Below, piece after piece: positions 1-8,348 of a DNA stretch of 64,000 bases. Under the pieces are notes generated by a model. That model did not search any database, was not told where the DNA came from, and worked only from the letters and a program-made list of their open reading frames with translations. The stretch lies in contig JBBDIG010000037.1 of NCBI GenBank assembly GCA_040880525.1, positions 50,727 to 114,726 of the forward strand. The letters run 5' to 3'. Positions within the stretch are counted from its first letter, which is position 1, and each line of letters starts with the position of its first letter. The stretch is from Bacteroidia bacterium (GTDB lineage Bacteria > Bacteroidota > Bacteroidia > CAILMK01 > JBBDIG01). The position numbers were made by a program, and so were the translations under genes.

Positions 1-258
1 CACCTGCAGATCTGTGGCTGACATTCCCGGTTGCTTGGTGCGGAAGATGAGATTGTTCGGGGTGAGGCGCTCCATCAGCAGGATCATCCGTTCATACGCC
101 TGAAGCTGGATGGGCAAGGTAGTTTGCGCATGCTTCATCCTCATATCCAACTTGCGCAGGTTGTATTCGGCTTCCAGAAATTTTTTCAGTATGAAAAAAG
201 CCGTGAGAAATACTACCACTGAAGGCAGCAGTATCATCATGAGATCAAGAAATTCCAT
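1..258 (-). CDS. DUF7935-like membrane-anchored protein (3' end cut by window)
   Basis: The reverse strand reads from an ATG at 258 to the window edge for 86 codons without a stop, so the C-terminus is missing. The first 25 or so residues (MEFLDLMMILLPSVVVFLTA) form a hydrophobic N-terminal helix. A charged, probably coiled or helical cytoplasmic part follows, with the conserved-looking segment LTPNNLI. This resembles a short Bacteroidota protein family that I recall as DUF7935; its function is unknown. It is divergent from the permease gene that starts at 433. The family assignment is from memory and is only moderately secure; the coding call is firm. Confidence 0.72.
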   Translation of the reverse strand, partial: MEFLDLMMILLPSVVVFLTAFFILKKFLEAEYNLRKLDMRMKHAQTTLPIQLQAYERMILLMERLTPNNLIFRTKQPGMSATDLQV

Positions 259-432
259 GTGCTATTTTATTCTATTGTCTAAGTTCAGAACGGCTGAAAC
301 GACAAAAGGTGGTATACTTCCCGTTGCCATTGCATAATTTCGGGGGCTAAATTACCATTTCTGCGTTAGCCTGCCATACCCGGCCGCTCCTCCTGTTTAC
401 AGCCGCTGTGCTTGCTTCCTGCAAATACCGAC

Positions 433-1665
433 ATGAAGAAACTGCTGGACAATATTAATATCGCATTTATCGCCATCAGGATGAACCTCTTGCGGGCCAT
501 CCTTACCATGTGTATCATTGCATTTGGAATTATGGCGCTCATCGGGATGCTCACCGCGCTGGAAGGCCTGAAGAGCAACCTCGTGAGTAAGTTTTCAGAC
601 ATGGGCGCAAATTCATTCGTTATCACCCCCCTTTACGAAACTTTTATTTCGGGAGGCCACGGCAGGCAAAGATCAGCGCAACTCATCGAATACCGCCAGG
701 CTCAGCGCTTCCGCGACCATTTCAAATTCTCAGGCAATGTTTCCATTTCCTACGATGCCACCGGCTCGGCCATATTAAAAACCCCTGATGAAAAGACCAA
801 TCCCAACATTAATGTGAAAGCGATTGACGAAAATTATCTTGCCGCCTCGGGGATGCAGGTGAAAGAAGGCCGGAATTTTACCGCGATCGAAACCGAATAT
901 GGAAATAACCTGGTGATCATTGGAAAAGCCCTGCGCGACCAACTCTTTGGCAATCGCGAAGCCCTGGGGCAGAATATCAATATTGGCAGCTACAGGTTCC
1001 GGGTCGTGGGCGTGCTCGAAGAAAAAGGCAGCACAATGGGCATGACGCTGGATAAAGATGCCTACATTCCTGTGAATGCCGCCCGTCCTATCTTTCCTGA
1101 CAATAACAAGACCTATGAGATTAAGGTGACAGTAGCCCATCAGGGCGAACTAAACATGGCAGTGGAGGAGGCTACGGGCATCTTCCGCATCATCAGGCGG
1201 TTGAACGTGGGCAGGGAGAACGACTTTACCATTACCCGCAGTGACAGCCTGGCCCGCAGCCTCTCTGAAAATCTCAGCTTTTTGCAGGTAGCAGCGTTTG
1301 TGATCGGCCTGATGACGCTGCTCGGTGCCGTCATCGGGTTGATGAACATTATGCTGGTCTCCGTTACAGAGCGCACAAAAGAGATCGGAACGCGCAAAGC
1401 TATTGGCGCCACCACCGCTGATATCCGCAACCAATTTCTGATGGAGGCGATCGTGATTGGCCAGGTAGGCGGGTTGGCGGGCATAGGAATGGGATTGCTG
1501 CTGGGCAACTTCGTTTCCATGGCCATTGGCGGAAGTTTTATTGTGCCCTGGGTCTGGGTGATCACAGGATTTCTGCTTTGTTTTGTGGTGGGTATTACTG
1601 CGGGGCTTCTTCCGGCCTTGAAGGCAGCCCGCGAAAATCCCATAGAAGCTTTGCGCTACGAATAA
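433..1665 (+). CDS. MacB-type ABC transporter permease
   Basis: This encodes an inner-membrane permease subunit of a MacB/FtsX-type ABC transporter of 411 residues. An N-terminal membrane segment (about residues 17-37) is followed by a periplasmic MacB core domain (about 45-275) and three C-terminal membrane segments of the FtsX domain (from about 280). The conserved segment ERTKEIGTRKAIGA follows the second membrane segment, as in the family. I chose ATG 433 because the in-frame codon further upstream, at 412, is TTG and would add an unusual extension before the MKKLLDNIN start. Neither the ATPase nor a MacA-like adaptor is adjacent, so the partners must lie elsewhere or outside the window. 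The substrate is unknown. Confidence 0.9.
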   Translation: MKKLLDNINIAFIAIRMNLLRAILTMCIIAFGIMALIGMLTALEGLKSNLVSKFSDMGANSFVITPLYETFISGGHGRQRSAQLIEYRQAQRFRDHFKFSGNVSISYDATGSAILKTPDEKTNPNINVKAIDENYLAASGMQVKEGRNFTAIETEYGNNLVIIGKALRDQLFGNREALGQNINIGSYRFRVVGVLEEKGSTMGMTLDKDAYIPVNAARPIFPDNNKTYEIKVTVAHQGELNMAVEEATGIFRIIRRLNVGRENDFTITRSDSLARSLSENLSFLQVAAFVIGLMTLLGAVIGLMNIMLVSVTERTKEIGTRKAIGATTADIRNQFLMEAIVIGQVGGLAGIGMGLLLGNFVSMAIGGSFIVPWVWVITGFLLCFVVGITAGLLPALKAARENPIEALRYE

Positions 1666-1672
1666 CCCATTA

Positions 1673-2659
1673 TCAGCGATTCACCCAATTGGCCATTTCG
1701 CCCACGTCCTGCTCTCTCATGCACTTAAAGTGTCCTTTCGGGCAGCGGCTGAAACCGATTTTTGAGCAGGGCCGGCAACCCAGGCCGTTTACTTCAGCCA
1801 TCATCTGTTGCTCTTGCAAAGCCGAACCACCGGGATAGTAAGGATACATCCCAAACTCAGGTACCGTATTTCCCCAGATGGATAGAATGGGTTTGAAAAA
1901 TGCAGCCGCAATGTGCATATAGCCGGTATCATGCGAAATAATCTTTTCGGCCTGCCTCACCACCGCAGCCGACTCGTGCAGCGAAAGTTGCCCGCATACG
2001 CTCAGGATCTTTTCCGGCAACTGCTCCTGAAGCCAGGCACCCGCGGCTTCTTCCTGCTTTCCGCCTACCAGCACTACCGGATATTCAATTCGTTCGCATA
2101 GCGCCAGAATCTTTTCTTTTGGCAATTTTTTCGTCTCGTGCCCCGCACCAATTACAAAAGCGTGAAATCCCCGCTTAAATGATTCAGGCAAAAAATCCAG
2201 GGATGGCGGGCCTTCAGGCGGAAAAAAATAATCGAGGCCCTCACCATCATTTTTCACACCCAGCATCTCCACGGTTTCCATATAGCGGTCAACAATATGC
2301 TGTTGCGGCAGCCGGTTTACTTTTAAATTCACAAGCATCCATTTTTCCGCATTCAATTTATTAAAACTGAAACTGCTGCGGCCCAGCCTTGTTTTTACCA
2401 GCAAAGAGCGCAGGTTGTTATGCAAATCCACCACATAATGAAACCGCTCTTTTGCAAGCACTTTATTCACCTCCTGCAAACTTTCCTTCAGCAAATGCAA
2501 TTTTGTGAGATACGGATTGTGCAGCAGCAATTGCGCATTGGCACTTTTCGTAAGGTAATGGATCTCTGCTTCCGGAAACTGCTTCCTGAGGCAACGAATC
2601 ACTGGAGTGGTCAATACGATATCACCTATTGAGCTAAAGCGGATGATCAGGATTTTCAA
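1673..2659 (-). CDS. Glycosyltransferase family 9 (heptosyltransferase-like)
   Basis: This is a 328-residue glycosyltransferase of the GT9 (ADP-heptose:LPS heptosyltransferase, RfaF/WaaF-like) family. It opens with the typical MKILIIRFSSIGDIVLTTPV segment. The second domain contains GAGHETKKLP (about residue 172) and the nucleotide-sugar binding region SHDTGYMHIAAAF (about residue 240). Members act on the cytoplasmic face of the inner membrane in lipopolysaccharide core or related glycan assembly. The C-terminus is Cys-rich (GCRPCSKIGFSRC), a feature seen in other GT9 proteins. It converges on the permease gene with only 7 bases between stops. The exact donor and acceptor cannot be read from the sequence. 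Confidence 0.9.
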   Translation of the reverse strand: MKILIIRFSSIGDIVLTTPVIRCLRKQFPEAEIHYLTKSANAQLLLHNPYLTKLHLLKESLQEVNKVLAKERFHYVVDLHNNLRSLLVKTRLGRSSFSFNKLNAEKWMLVNLKVNRLPQQHIVDRYMETVEMLGVKNDGEGLDYFFPPEGPPSLDFLPESFKRGFHAFVIGAGHETKKLPKEKILALCERIEYPVVLVGGKQEEAAGAWLQEQLPEKILSVCGQLSLHESAAVVRQAEKIISHDTGYMHIAAAFFKPILSIWGNTVPEFGMYPYYPGGSALQEQQMMAEVNGLGCRPCSKIGFSRCPKGHFKCMREQDVGEMANWVNR

Positions 2660-2807
2660 GGAAATGTTTATTACTCAAAATTCTAATACAAACGAAAAGT
2701 GTAATTTTCTAATAATTTAAAGCAACACATTTAAACAATAAACAGCACCGGGCCCGCCACCAAACATTTATGGTATGACGAACCCGGTAATTTTATTAAA
2801 TTTAAAA

Positions 2808-3158
2808 TTACTCTACTAATTCTCCATTCTTATAATTTTCCGTTTTAATGACTTTCCCCTCTTTATCATAATATTTCCATTCGCCACTTTTCTTGTCCTG
2901 CGTGTAATGGCCTTCCACCTCCAATGACCCATCATCTTCACGGTAGAGGAAATAGGCTCCGTCCTTCACCTGCGTGGTAGTCATTTCTTTGGGATTGGTA
3001 GAGCTAAAACTATGTACCTCCTTATAAATGAAAACCTCTTTCGGTTTTGTTTTTTCCTCATCGTAATATGTACGGCCTTTTTCATCCGTAATGTGCTGAG
3101 CAGCCGCAAAATTTAAAGCTGCAAAAACTAATACGATCGCTGACAGTATTTTATTCAT
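2808..3158 (-). CDS. Small secreted MORN/YwqK-like repeat protein
   Basis: This is a 116-residue exported protein. A signal peptide is visible at residues 1-20 (hydrophobic core ending in AAAQ). The rest holds degenerate MORN/YwqK-type strands such as GAYFLYREDDGSLEVEGHY and SGEWKYYDKEGKV, the pattern of proteins that Bacteroidota genomes often label 'toxin-antitoxin YwqK-like'. That label implies no demonstrated function. The gene is followed by a region with a GC-rich inverted pair (ACCGGG/CCCGGT, about 2746-2798) that could act as a terminator, although it lacks a clear U tract. It lies downstream of the RDD gene on the same strand. Confidence 0.75.
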   Translation of the reverse strand: MNKILSAIVLVFAALNFAAAQHITDEKGRTYYDEEKTKPKEVFIYKEVHSFSSTNPKEMTTTQVKDGAYFLYREDDGSLEVEGHYTQDKKSGEWKYYDKEGKVIKTENYKNGELVE

Positions 3159-3220
3159 AATTAGGTTTGTTTTGATTAGTTGTTTTAATGTTTAAAAAAT
3201 TTAAATAATTAATACTTCCA

Positions 3221-3667
3221 TTATTTGTAAATTACAAAAGTAGAGGCAATTTTATCGTGAAGACCTTGCTTGCGGTCGTCCCATCCTACCATCATAAAGC
3301 CGATAAGCAGAATGATGGCCGAAATGATCTTGGACAGATAACGGCCCAATGCATTAGCAAAAGAAATCCGCTGGCCCGCTTCGTCAACTACTTTTGCATT
3401 GATCGCAATTTTACCGAGCGTACCCTGGTACGATGAACTTTCCATTGCCGCGAAGTAGACAAGATTTATCAGAAAAGTGACACTACTCAGCCCAATGTTC
3501 ATTTCTGTGGAATAGAAGGTGCCTGTCATCCCCCAAGTGAGAGAAACATTCACAATACCCAGAATAATCGCATCAATAATATAGGCCACAACTCTGATCC
3601 AAAAGCCTGCATACTCCACCTGCTCCCCTGAAAGTGTTTCATCCGTACGGTCTAGTATCTGTTCCAT
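3221..3667 (-). CDS. RDD family membrane protein
   Basis: This is an integral membrane protein of 148 residues with the RDD domain. The start is placed at ATG 3667 (MEQILDRTDETLSG), because the longer reading from 3763 adds a basic stretch unlike the family. The first membrane segment carries the family-defining Arg and Asp (FWIRVVAYIIDAII). A second segment precedes SSYQGTLGKIAINAKVVD, the usual RDD loop, and a last segment is followed by GWDDRKQGLHDKIASTFVI, also typical. RDD proteins are poorly characterised; some have been linked to ion transport. No operon partner tells what this one does. Confidence 0.88.
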   Translation of the reverse strand: MEQILDRTDETLSGEQVEYAGFWIRVVAYIIDAIILGIVNVSLTWGMTGTFYSTEMNIGLSSVTFLINLVYFAAMESSSYQGTLGKIAINAKVVDEAGQRISFANALGRYLSKIISAIILLIGFMMVGWDDRKQGLHDKIASTFVIYK

Positions 3668-3941
3668 AATCCATAGATTTTTGTGTTTGCGTGGCAATAA
3701 TAGCGAATTTAATCTTTGCAATGTTATTTTCAGGTCTTCCGCCAGGCCGCCACGGTTTTTCATGACATTACCATTGCTTCAATTATGACAGTCCGGTAGC
3801 CTGACCATTTTGTATGAATCATATTGGTACAGAATATATATACCATTAAAAGGAGAAAATTTACAGCTATTCTCCGGCTGTACTTCCTCACCTTTGATCC
3901 TCATCATCTGCCTGCCAGGCGGTACTAAAAAACGAAACAAC

Positions 3942-5174
3942 ATGAAAAACAAAATATTTCATATAAGCTTCATGGTCCTTATGACCTCCACCCTGAGCCT
4001 CAATGCGCAGTGGAAGGAACTTACCTCCGGAACCACCAATACCCTTCACGATGTGCATTTTCCCAGCGCGGAAACCGGGTATGCTGTCGGAATTAACGGT
4101 ACAATTTTAAAAACCACAAATGCAGGCACAACCTGGGATTCTCTGGCTTGCCCTGTAACTTCTGCCATTAATGCCGTTCATTTTATTAATAATGATATTG
4201 GACTGGCCGTTGGAGACAAGGGAAAGATCCTGAGAACAACGGACGGAGGTGCTAACTGGAACCTAAATGCTCAGGATTCCAATTTTCAGTTTAATGATAT
4301 ATACTTTGCCAGTCAAACGGTAGGATTAATTGTGGGCAGCGAGTTTGCCGATCCTGTCATTCTGAAATCCACGGACGGAGGCGCAGCCTGGAACCAGGTG
4401 GCTTTGTCTCACGGGCTTTCATCTGATTTTCAATTAAATAGCATTCATTTTCCTACGGTGGATACCGGTTATGCTGTATTCAGATCGGGTGTAATAAAAA
4501 CAACTAATGCAGGGGATAGCTGGTCGCTTGCTATCTATTATGAAGGAGGAAAGGACTCTGTTTTTCCGTTCAGTATTTTGGAAAGCTGCTATTTTACAGA
4601 TGCCAATACAGGCTATATCGGGGGCTGGTACAATGCCGTCTTATGGAAAACCTCAGATGGTGCGGATACCTGGACTGACCTGGGAGATTCTACAGGTTCG
4701 TTTCAGATCAATTCCGTTTATTTTCCAGGCAAGGATACAGGATATGCGGTGGGCTGGTATGGAGAGATCTATAACACGACCAATGCAGGCCACACCTGGA
4801 TAAAACAAAACTTCGGTAACGAGAATTTTTATGCCGTCTATTTCACAGATTTAATGACCGGATTTGCCGTAGGCCAGGACGGGATCATCATCAAAACCAC
4901 CAATGGGGGCGGCCTATCCACGCAAAGTTTGGTAGCGCCAGGAATTGAGGGAATTGAGATTTTCCCAAATCCTACAGGGGGAACGGTTTATTTAAAATTG
5001 AATAAACCGGTTGAAATTCTGGATATTTCACTATTGGACCTGAACGGGCGGCTACTCAAAAAATTCCCAAAGGATATGCGGCTGCTGGACCTAATTGACA
5101 TCCCAAGAGGAACGTACCTATTAAAGGTAACAACAGCCGATGGCGAACTTATTCACAAAATTGTTCTGATATAA
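3942..5174 (+). CDS. YCF48-repeat beta-propeller protein with T9SS sorting domain
   Basis: This is a secreted protein of 410 residues. A signal peptide spans residues 1-22 (ending LSLNAQ). About six repeats follow with the YCF48/photosystem-assembly-like pattern 'FP..ETGYAVG..G.I.KTTNAG.TW', which builds a beta-propeller. The C-terminal 80 residues form a type A T9SS sorting domain: IFPNPTGGTVYLKL, DLNGRLLKKF, IPRGTYLLKV and a final HKIVLI. The protein should therefore pass the inner membrane by Sec and the outer membrane by T9SS, then be released or anchored at the surface. The start at 3942 puts the signal peptide at the N-terminus; the in-frame extension from 3810 would bury it. The ligand is unknown. 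Confidence 0.88.
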   Translation: MKNKIFHISFMVLMTSTLSLNAQWKELTSGTTNTLHDVHFPSAETGYAVGINGTILKTTNAGTTWDSLACPVTSAINAVHFINNDIGLAVGDKGKILRTTDGGANWNLNAQDSNFQFNDIYFASQTVGLIVGSEFADPVILKSTDGGAAWNQVALSHGLSSDFQLNSIHFPTVDTGYAVFRSGVIKTTNAGDSWSLAIYYEGGKDSVFPFSILESCYFTDANTGYIGGWYNAVLWKTSDGADTWTDLGDSTGSFQINSVYFPGKDTGYAVGWYGEIYNTTNAGHTWIKQNFGNENFYAVYFTDLMTGFAVGQDGIIIKTTNGGGLSTQSLVAPGIEGIEIFPNPTGGTVYLKLNKPVEILDISLLDLNGRLLKKFPKDMRLLDLIDIPRGTYLLKVTTADGELIHKIVLI

Positions 5175-5228
5175 AAATTGCTTTCAGTGGGACGATTCGC
5201 AAAACCAAATGATGAAAGCGCCACAATT

Positions 5229-5248
5229 CTCCGGGCTTCTGCCCGGAG
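5229..5248. other. Perfect GC-rich hairpin between convergent genes
   Basis: CTCCGGGC and GCCCGGAG form a perfect 8-bp stem around a 4-base loop, midway between two convergent stop codons (5174 and 5264). Neither side has a run of T, so a classic intrinsic terminator is not supported. A shared transcript-end structure is possible. Confidence 0.4.
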
Positions 5249-5263
5249 GTACATGGCCCGAGG

Positions 5264-6283
5264 CTACCATTCCACCACGATCTTTCCCATGGAGTTGCGG
5301 CTTTCCAGCATTTGGTGCGCCTCCGCAATTTGGGTGGCTTTAAAGCGGCCACCAACGTGGGGCGATATTTCGCCTTTTGCCGCAAGGTCCACCACACCCT
5401 GAAGGCAGCGTTGTAAAACTGCAGGTTTCCGCTCGGCCACGGGAAGCATATACACTCCTATAATGGACTGCGACTTCATCAGCATCATGGCCGGGTGCAG
5501 AAACCCGTAGCCAAATACCAGTTTTAGCTTGCCGAAAAAATCGCTTCCACCGCTGCGGGAAGATGCGCCATATCCTACGATCCTGCCGCCTGCGCCCAGC
5601 AGCGCCCGGCTTTTCCTGAACGTTTTGCCACCCACAGAATCAAACACCACGTCCAGTTTGTCACCGTTCAGGATGTGCTTTATTTCCTCCTCAAAATCTT
5701 TTTCCTTGTAATTAACCGGATAATCCACACCCTGCTCCTTCAAGAAAGTCAGCTTCTGCGGCTGGCTTGCTGTGCCGAAGATTATGCAGCCTTTCCGCTT
5801 GCAAAGCTGTACCAGGGCTGTTCCCACACCGCCCGCTGCTGCATGGATCAGGACTTTGTCACCCGGATAGAGGTTCATCATTTCGTAGGCGGCATACCAA
5901 GCAGTACAATATTGTGCGGCCAATGCCACCGCCACGCCTGCATCCATATCTTCAGGGATGGCCGCTACGCCTTCCTCGCCTGTGCAGAGATACTGGCCGT
6001 AGCCTCCGAAAAGCGTAAAAGCTACCACGCGCTGCCCCGGCTTCAGACGGGAAGTGCCGCTTCCTGTTTTTTCAATGCGGCCCACAGCCTCATAACCAAT
6101 AGTAGCCGGAAGTTCTGGGGCATCGCGGTACAGCCCCTGCCGCGACAGCACATCGGCAAAGTTCAGCCCGAATGCCTCAGATTTTACCAGCACCTCCCCT
6201 CCTTTAGGTTCGGGTATTGGTAGTTCCCTCATTTCAAAGGCTTCTTGCGGGGAACCGTTTTTAGTCAGGACAATTGCTTTCAT
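5264..6283 (-). CDS. Zinc-free MDR family oxidoreductase (quinone oxidoreductase / VAT-1-like)
   Basis: This is a 339-residue medium-chain dehydrogenase/reductase. The N-terminal GroES-like domain contains FGLNFADVLSRQGLY and GYEAVGRI. The Rossmann nucleotide-binding loop is AAAGGVGTALVQL (about residues 149-161), followed by DVVFDSVGG. The catalytic zinc ligands of alcohol dehydrogenases are absent, which places it with the NADPH:quinone reductases and the synaptic-vesicle VAT-1-like group. The C-terminus ends in SRNSMGKIVVEW, the usual terminal motif. It probably reduces quinones or other activated carbonyl or enone substrates with NAD(P)H in the cytoplasm. The true substrate cannot be inferred. 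Confidence 0.88.
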   Translation of the reverse strand: MKAIVLTKNGSPQEAFEMRELPIPEPKGGEVLVKSEAFGLNFADVLSRQGLYRDAPELPATIGYEAVGRIEKTGSGTSRLKPGQRVVAFTLFGGYGQYLCTGEEGVAAIPEDMDAGVAVALAAQYCTAWYAAYEMMNLYPGDKVLIHAAAGGVGTALVQLCKRKGCIIFGTASQPQKLTFLKEQGVDYPVNYKEKDFEEEIKHILNGDKLDVVFDSVGGKTFRKSRALLGAGGRIVGYGASSRSGGSDFFGKLKLVFGYGFLHPAMMLMKSQSIIGVYMLPVAERKPAVLQRCLQGVVDLAAKGEISPHVGGRFKATQIAEAHQMLESRNSMGKIVVEW

Positions 6284-7057
6284 GGGGAATGTATTATTTC
6301 CAGGTTAACCCGTGAGCATTGCAGAAGTTTTCATTCGTTGTTTTCCTATATTATTATAAAACAATTTGCTAATTCGAATCAAATAATTTAGAATATAAAA
6401 TTGCAGCTTTTTTTTAAATCTTTAATTTCACGAATAGAAAATGTGACATCTGCCAATTCAAAAATAAAAAATCCCAAAGGGAGGTCAAGATTATAGAAAC
6501 GTTCACGATGACTGAAAAAATTGAATTAGCTGGGAATTCAGGAGGAAGTTTAAAAAGAATGTAAATCCTGATTTAAACTCACTGAAAATCTGCAAGAATG
6601 AAATTGAAGTGTACCTGGAGGTAGTTTTCGCTGACCGTCCCACAGAAACCGTGTACATTTAGCAGGATTGACTAAGGTAGATGATTACTATGACAAGAAT
6701 TCAGTAAAGAAAGGATTTAAAACTGCGAAAAAGGTTTTGGATCGTATTGAGGAATTACTTGCCAGGTCAGAAAACTATCCGGGATCCTCTTAGAGATTTG
6801 TCACGTATAATGTATGAGTGCTGCTTACCGAATAGAAGATTTTATCAATCCGAAAAACTTTGCAATCCGGATCAATATACTCTTTCTTCTGAGCAGAGTA
6901 AATTCCCATATCCGGCTTCTGCATTGGAAGCAAAAGTAGAAGTGGCTCAACTTCACCTATAGGATGACCCGCTCAAGGTTTCGAGCAAGCCAGACGCATC
7001 AAACACATTATTGGACGATCTCATCCGCCTTCATCATAAACCTTCACCCACCAAAAA
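6284..7057. other. Gene-poor interval, 774 bases
   Basis: No intact gene is supported here. The left 200 bases are AT-rich and hold the upstream region of the oxidoreductase. The middle contains a decayed reading frame, listed separately at 6525-6793. The rest, up to the tRNA-Glu terminator, gives only short frames with no family resemblance. Confidence 0.6.
6525..6793 (+). pseudogene. Decayed ORF of unknown family
   Basis: Two abutting frames read like protein. 6525-6659 contains ISWEFRRKFKKNVNPDLNSL and EVYLEVVFADRPTETVYI, ending in TAG. The next frame from 6659 gives LAGLTKVDDYYDKNS and KTAKKVLDRIEELLARS, ending at 6793. A single-base shift near 6640-6660 would join them into about 89 residues, with no start codon visible upstream. 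I do not recognise the family. It may be an old remnant of a small alpha-helical gene; it could also be chance open frames in an AT-rich stretch. Confidence 0.35.
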
Positions 7058-7093
7058 CGAAAAAAGCCTGAAGCAATTGCTGCTTCAGGCTTT
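7058..7093 (-). terminator. Intrinsic terminator of tRNA-Glu
   Basis: On the minus strand a perfect 13-bp stem (AAAGCCTGAAGCA with its complement) closes a 5-base loop and runs directly into TTTTTT. It lies 15 bases after the tRNA-Glu 3' end, in the right orientation to stop that transcript. Confidence 0.85.
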
Positions 7094-7108
7094 CTGCTGA
7101 TTTGAAAG

Positions 7109-7180
7109 TAGCCCGTAGGGGAGTCGAACCCCTCTTACCAGGTTGAAAACCTGGGGTCCTAACCGATAGACGAACGGGCC
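7109..7180 (-). tRNA. tRNA-Glu (UUC)
   Basis: The minus strand folds into a full cloverleaf: acceptor GGCCCGT/ACGGGCT, a D arm with TCGGTTAGGA, anticodon stem CCAGG/CCTGG with loop TTTTCAA (anticodon TTC, reading GAA/GAG), and a T arm GAGGGGTTCGACTCCCC. The CCA end is not encoded: discriminator A is followed by CTTT. It is transcribed away from gap and ends at a strong terminator. Confidence 0.95.
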
Positions 7181-7318
7181 AGGATGTCTGAAAGTGCTAC
7201 GCCTCTTTTGGCTAAAGCGGGTGCAAAAATAAATTTTTTTTGATAGCATACTGAATCTGCGTGCGAAATTTTTCTCTGTAATTTTGACCCCGATAAAATC
7301 ACTGACACGAAAGCTCGA

Positions 7319-8341
7319 ATGAACAAGATTAGAATAGCCATCAACGGCTTTGGACGAATTGGCCGGATTACCCTGCGACATCTGCTGAACAATCCAAATA
7401 TCGAAGTGGCAGCGATTAATGATCTGACCAATGTTGCTACCCTTGCACATCTCCTGAAATATGATTCGGTTCATGGCCGGTTTCCCGGTGATGTTGGCTT
7501 TGATGAAAAGCACCTGATTGCAGGAGAAAATGCCATTCCGGTTTTCAGTGAAAAGCAACCGCATCTTTTGCCCTGGCGGGATTTGGCAGTTGATCTGGTC
7601 CTGGAATGTTCGGGCAAGTTCAGAACGACAGAAGCGGCTTCCGCGCATCTGGAAGCTGGAGCCAAACGGGTGCTCATCTCTGCTCCTTCTGATGATAATA
7701 CGCCAACGCTGGTGCTGGGCGTGAATGATCATTTGCTGAATGAAGACTGGCAGGTGCTGAGCAATGCCTCTTGTACCACAAATTGCCTGGCTCCTATGGT
7801 GCAGGTGCTTGATGATCTTGCCAGTGTAGAATCCGGATACCTGGCCACGATCCATGCCTATACTTCTGACCAGAATCTTATTGACGCACCTCACAAGGAT
7901 CTGCGAAGAGCGCGGTCAGCCGCTGTTAATATTATTCCTACTACTACGGGTGCTACCCAGGCCACAGAACTCGTATTACCACATTTGAAGGGGCGCTTGC
8001 ATGGGATCTCCTACCGCGTTCCGGTTCCGGATGGCTCTATAACTGATTTTACCTGCATGATCAAAAAAGAGGTCAGTGCCAGGGATATTAATGATGCTTT
8101 CAGAGCGGCAGCTTCGGGTCGGCTTTTAAATATCCTTGAATTTACGGATGCCCCGATCGTATCATCGGATATCACCGGGAATCACCACAGTTGCATCTTT
8201 GATTCGCAGCTTACGGTAGTGCGTGGAAAGATGGTGAAGGTGGTAGGCTGGTATGATAACGAAACCGGCTACTCAGCACGCCTGGCTGACGTGGCAGAAC
8301 GTGTGCGTCAGAAAGCTTCGGCCAAAGCTCAGGTAACCTGA
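7319..8341 (+). CDS. gap: Glyceraldehyde-3-phosphate dehydrogenase, standard-length form
   Basis: This 340-residue glycolytic GAPDH converts glyceraldehyde 3-phosphate, NAD+ and phosphate into 1,3-bisphosphoglycerate. The N-terminal Rossmann motif is INGFGRIGR, and Asp35 in AINDL suggests NAD preference. The active site SNASCTTNC carries catalytic Cys152, and His179 lies in ATIHAYTSDQ. The C-terminus has the usual WYDNETGYSARL. A Bacteroidota-like -10-type element TAATTTTG sits at 7279-7286, about 33 bases before the start. It is the first of two GAPDH genes in the window; the other (37.4 kb) is a longer isoform. This one is likely the main glycolytic enzyme, although that division of labour is inference. 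Confidence 0.96.
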   Translation: MNKIRIAINGFGRIGRITLRHLLNNPNIEVAAINDLTNVATLAHLLKYDSVHGRFPGDVGFDEKHLIAGENAIPVFSEKQPHLLPWRDLAVDLVLECSGKFRTTEAASAHLEAGAKRVLISAPSDDNTPTLVLGVNDHLLNEDWQVLSNASCTTNCLAPMVQVLDDLASVESGYLATIHAYTSDQNLIDAPHKDLRRARSAAVNIIPTTTGATQATELVLPHLKGRLHGISYRVPVPDGSITDFTCMIKKEVSARDINDAFRAAASGRLLNILEFTDAPIVSSDITGNHHSCIFDSQLTVVRGKMVKVVGWYDNETGYSARLADVAERVRQKASAKAQVT

Positions 8342-8348
8342 CAGGTCG

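Noticed and set aside
7109..7180. tRNA-Glu as an attachment site for an integrative element
   Set aside because: No integrase and no repeat of the tRNA 3' end were found in the adjacent gap.
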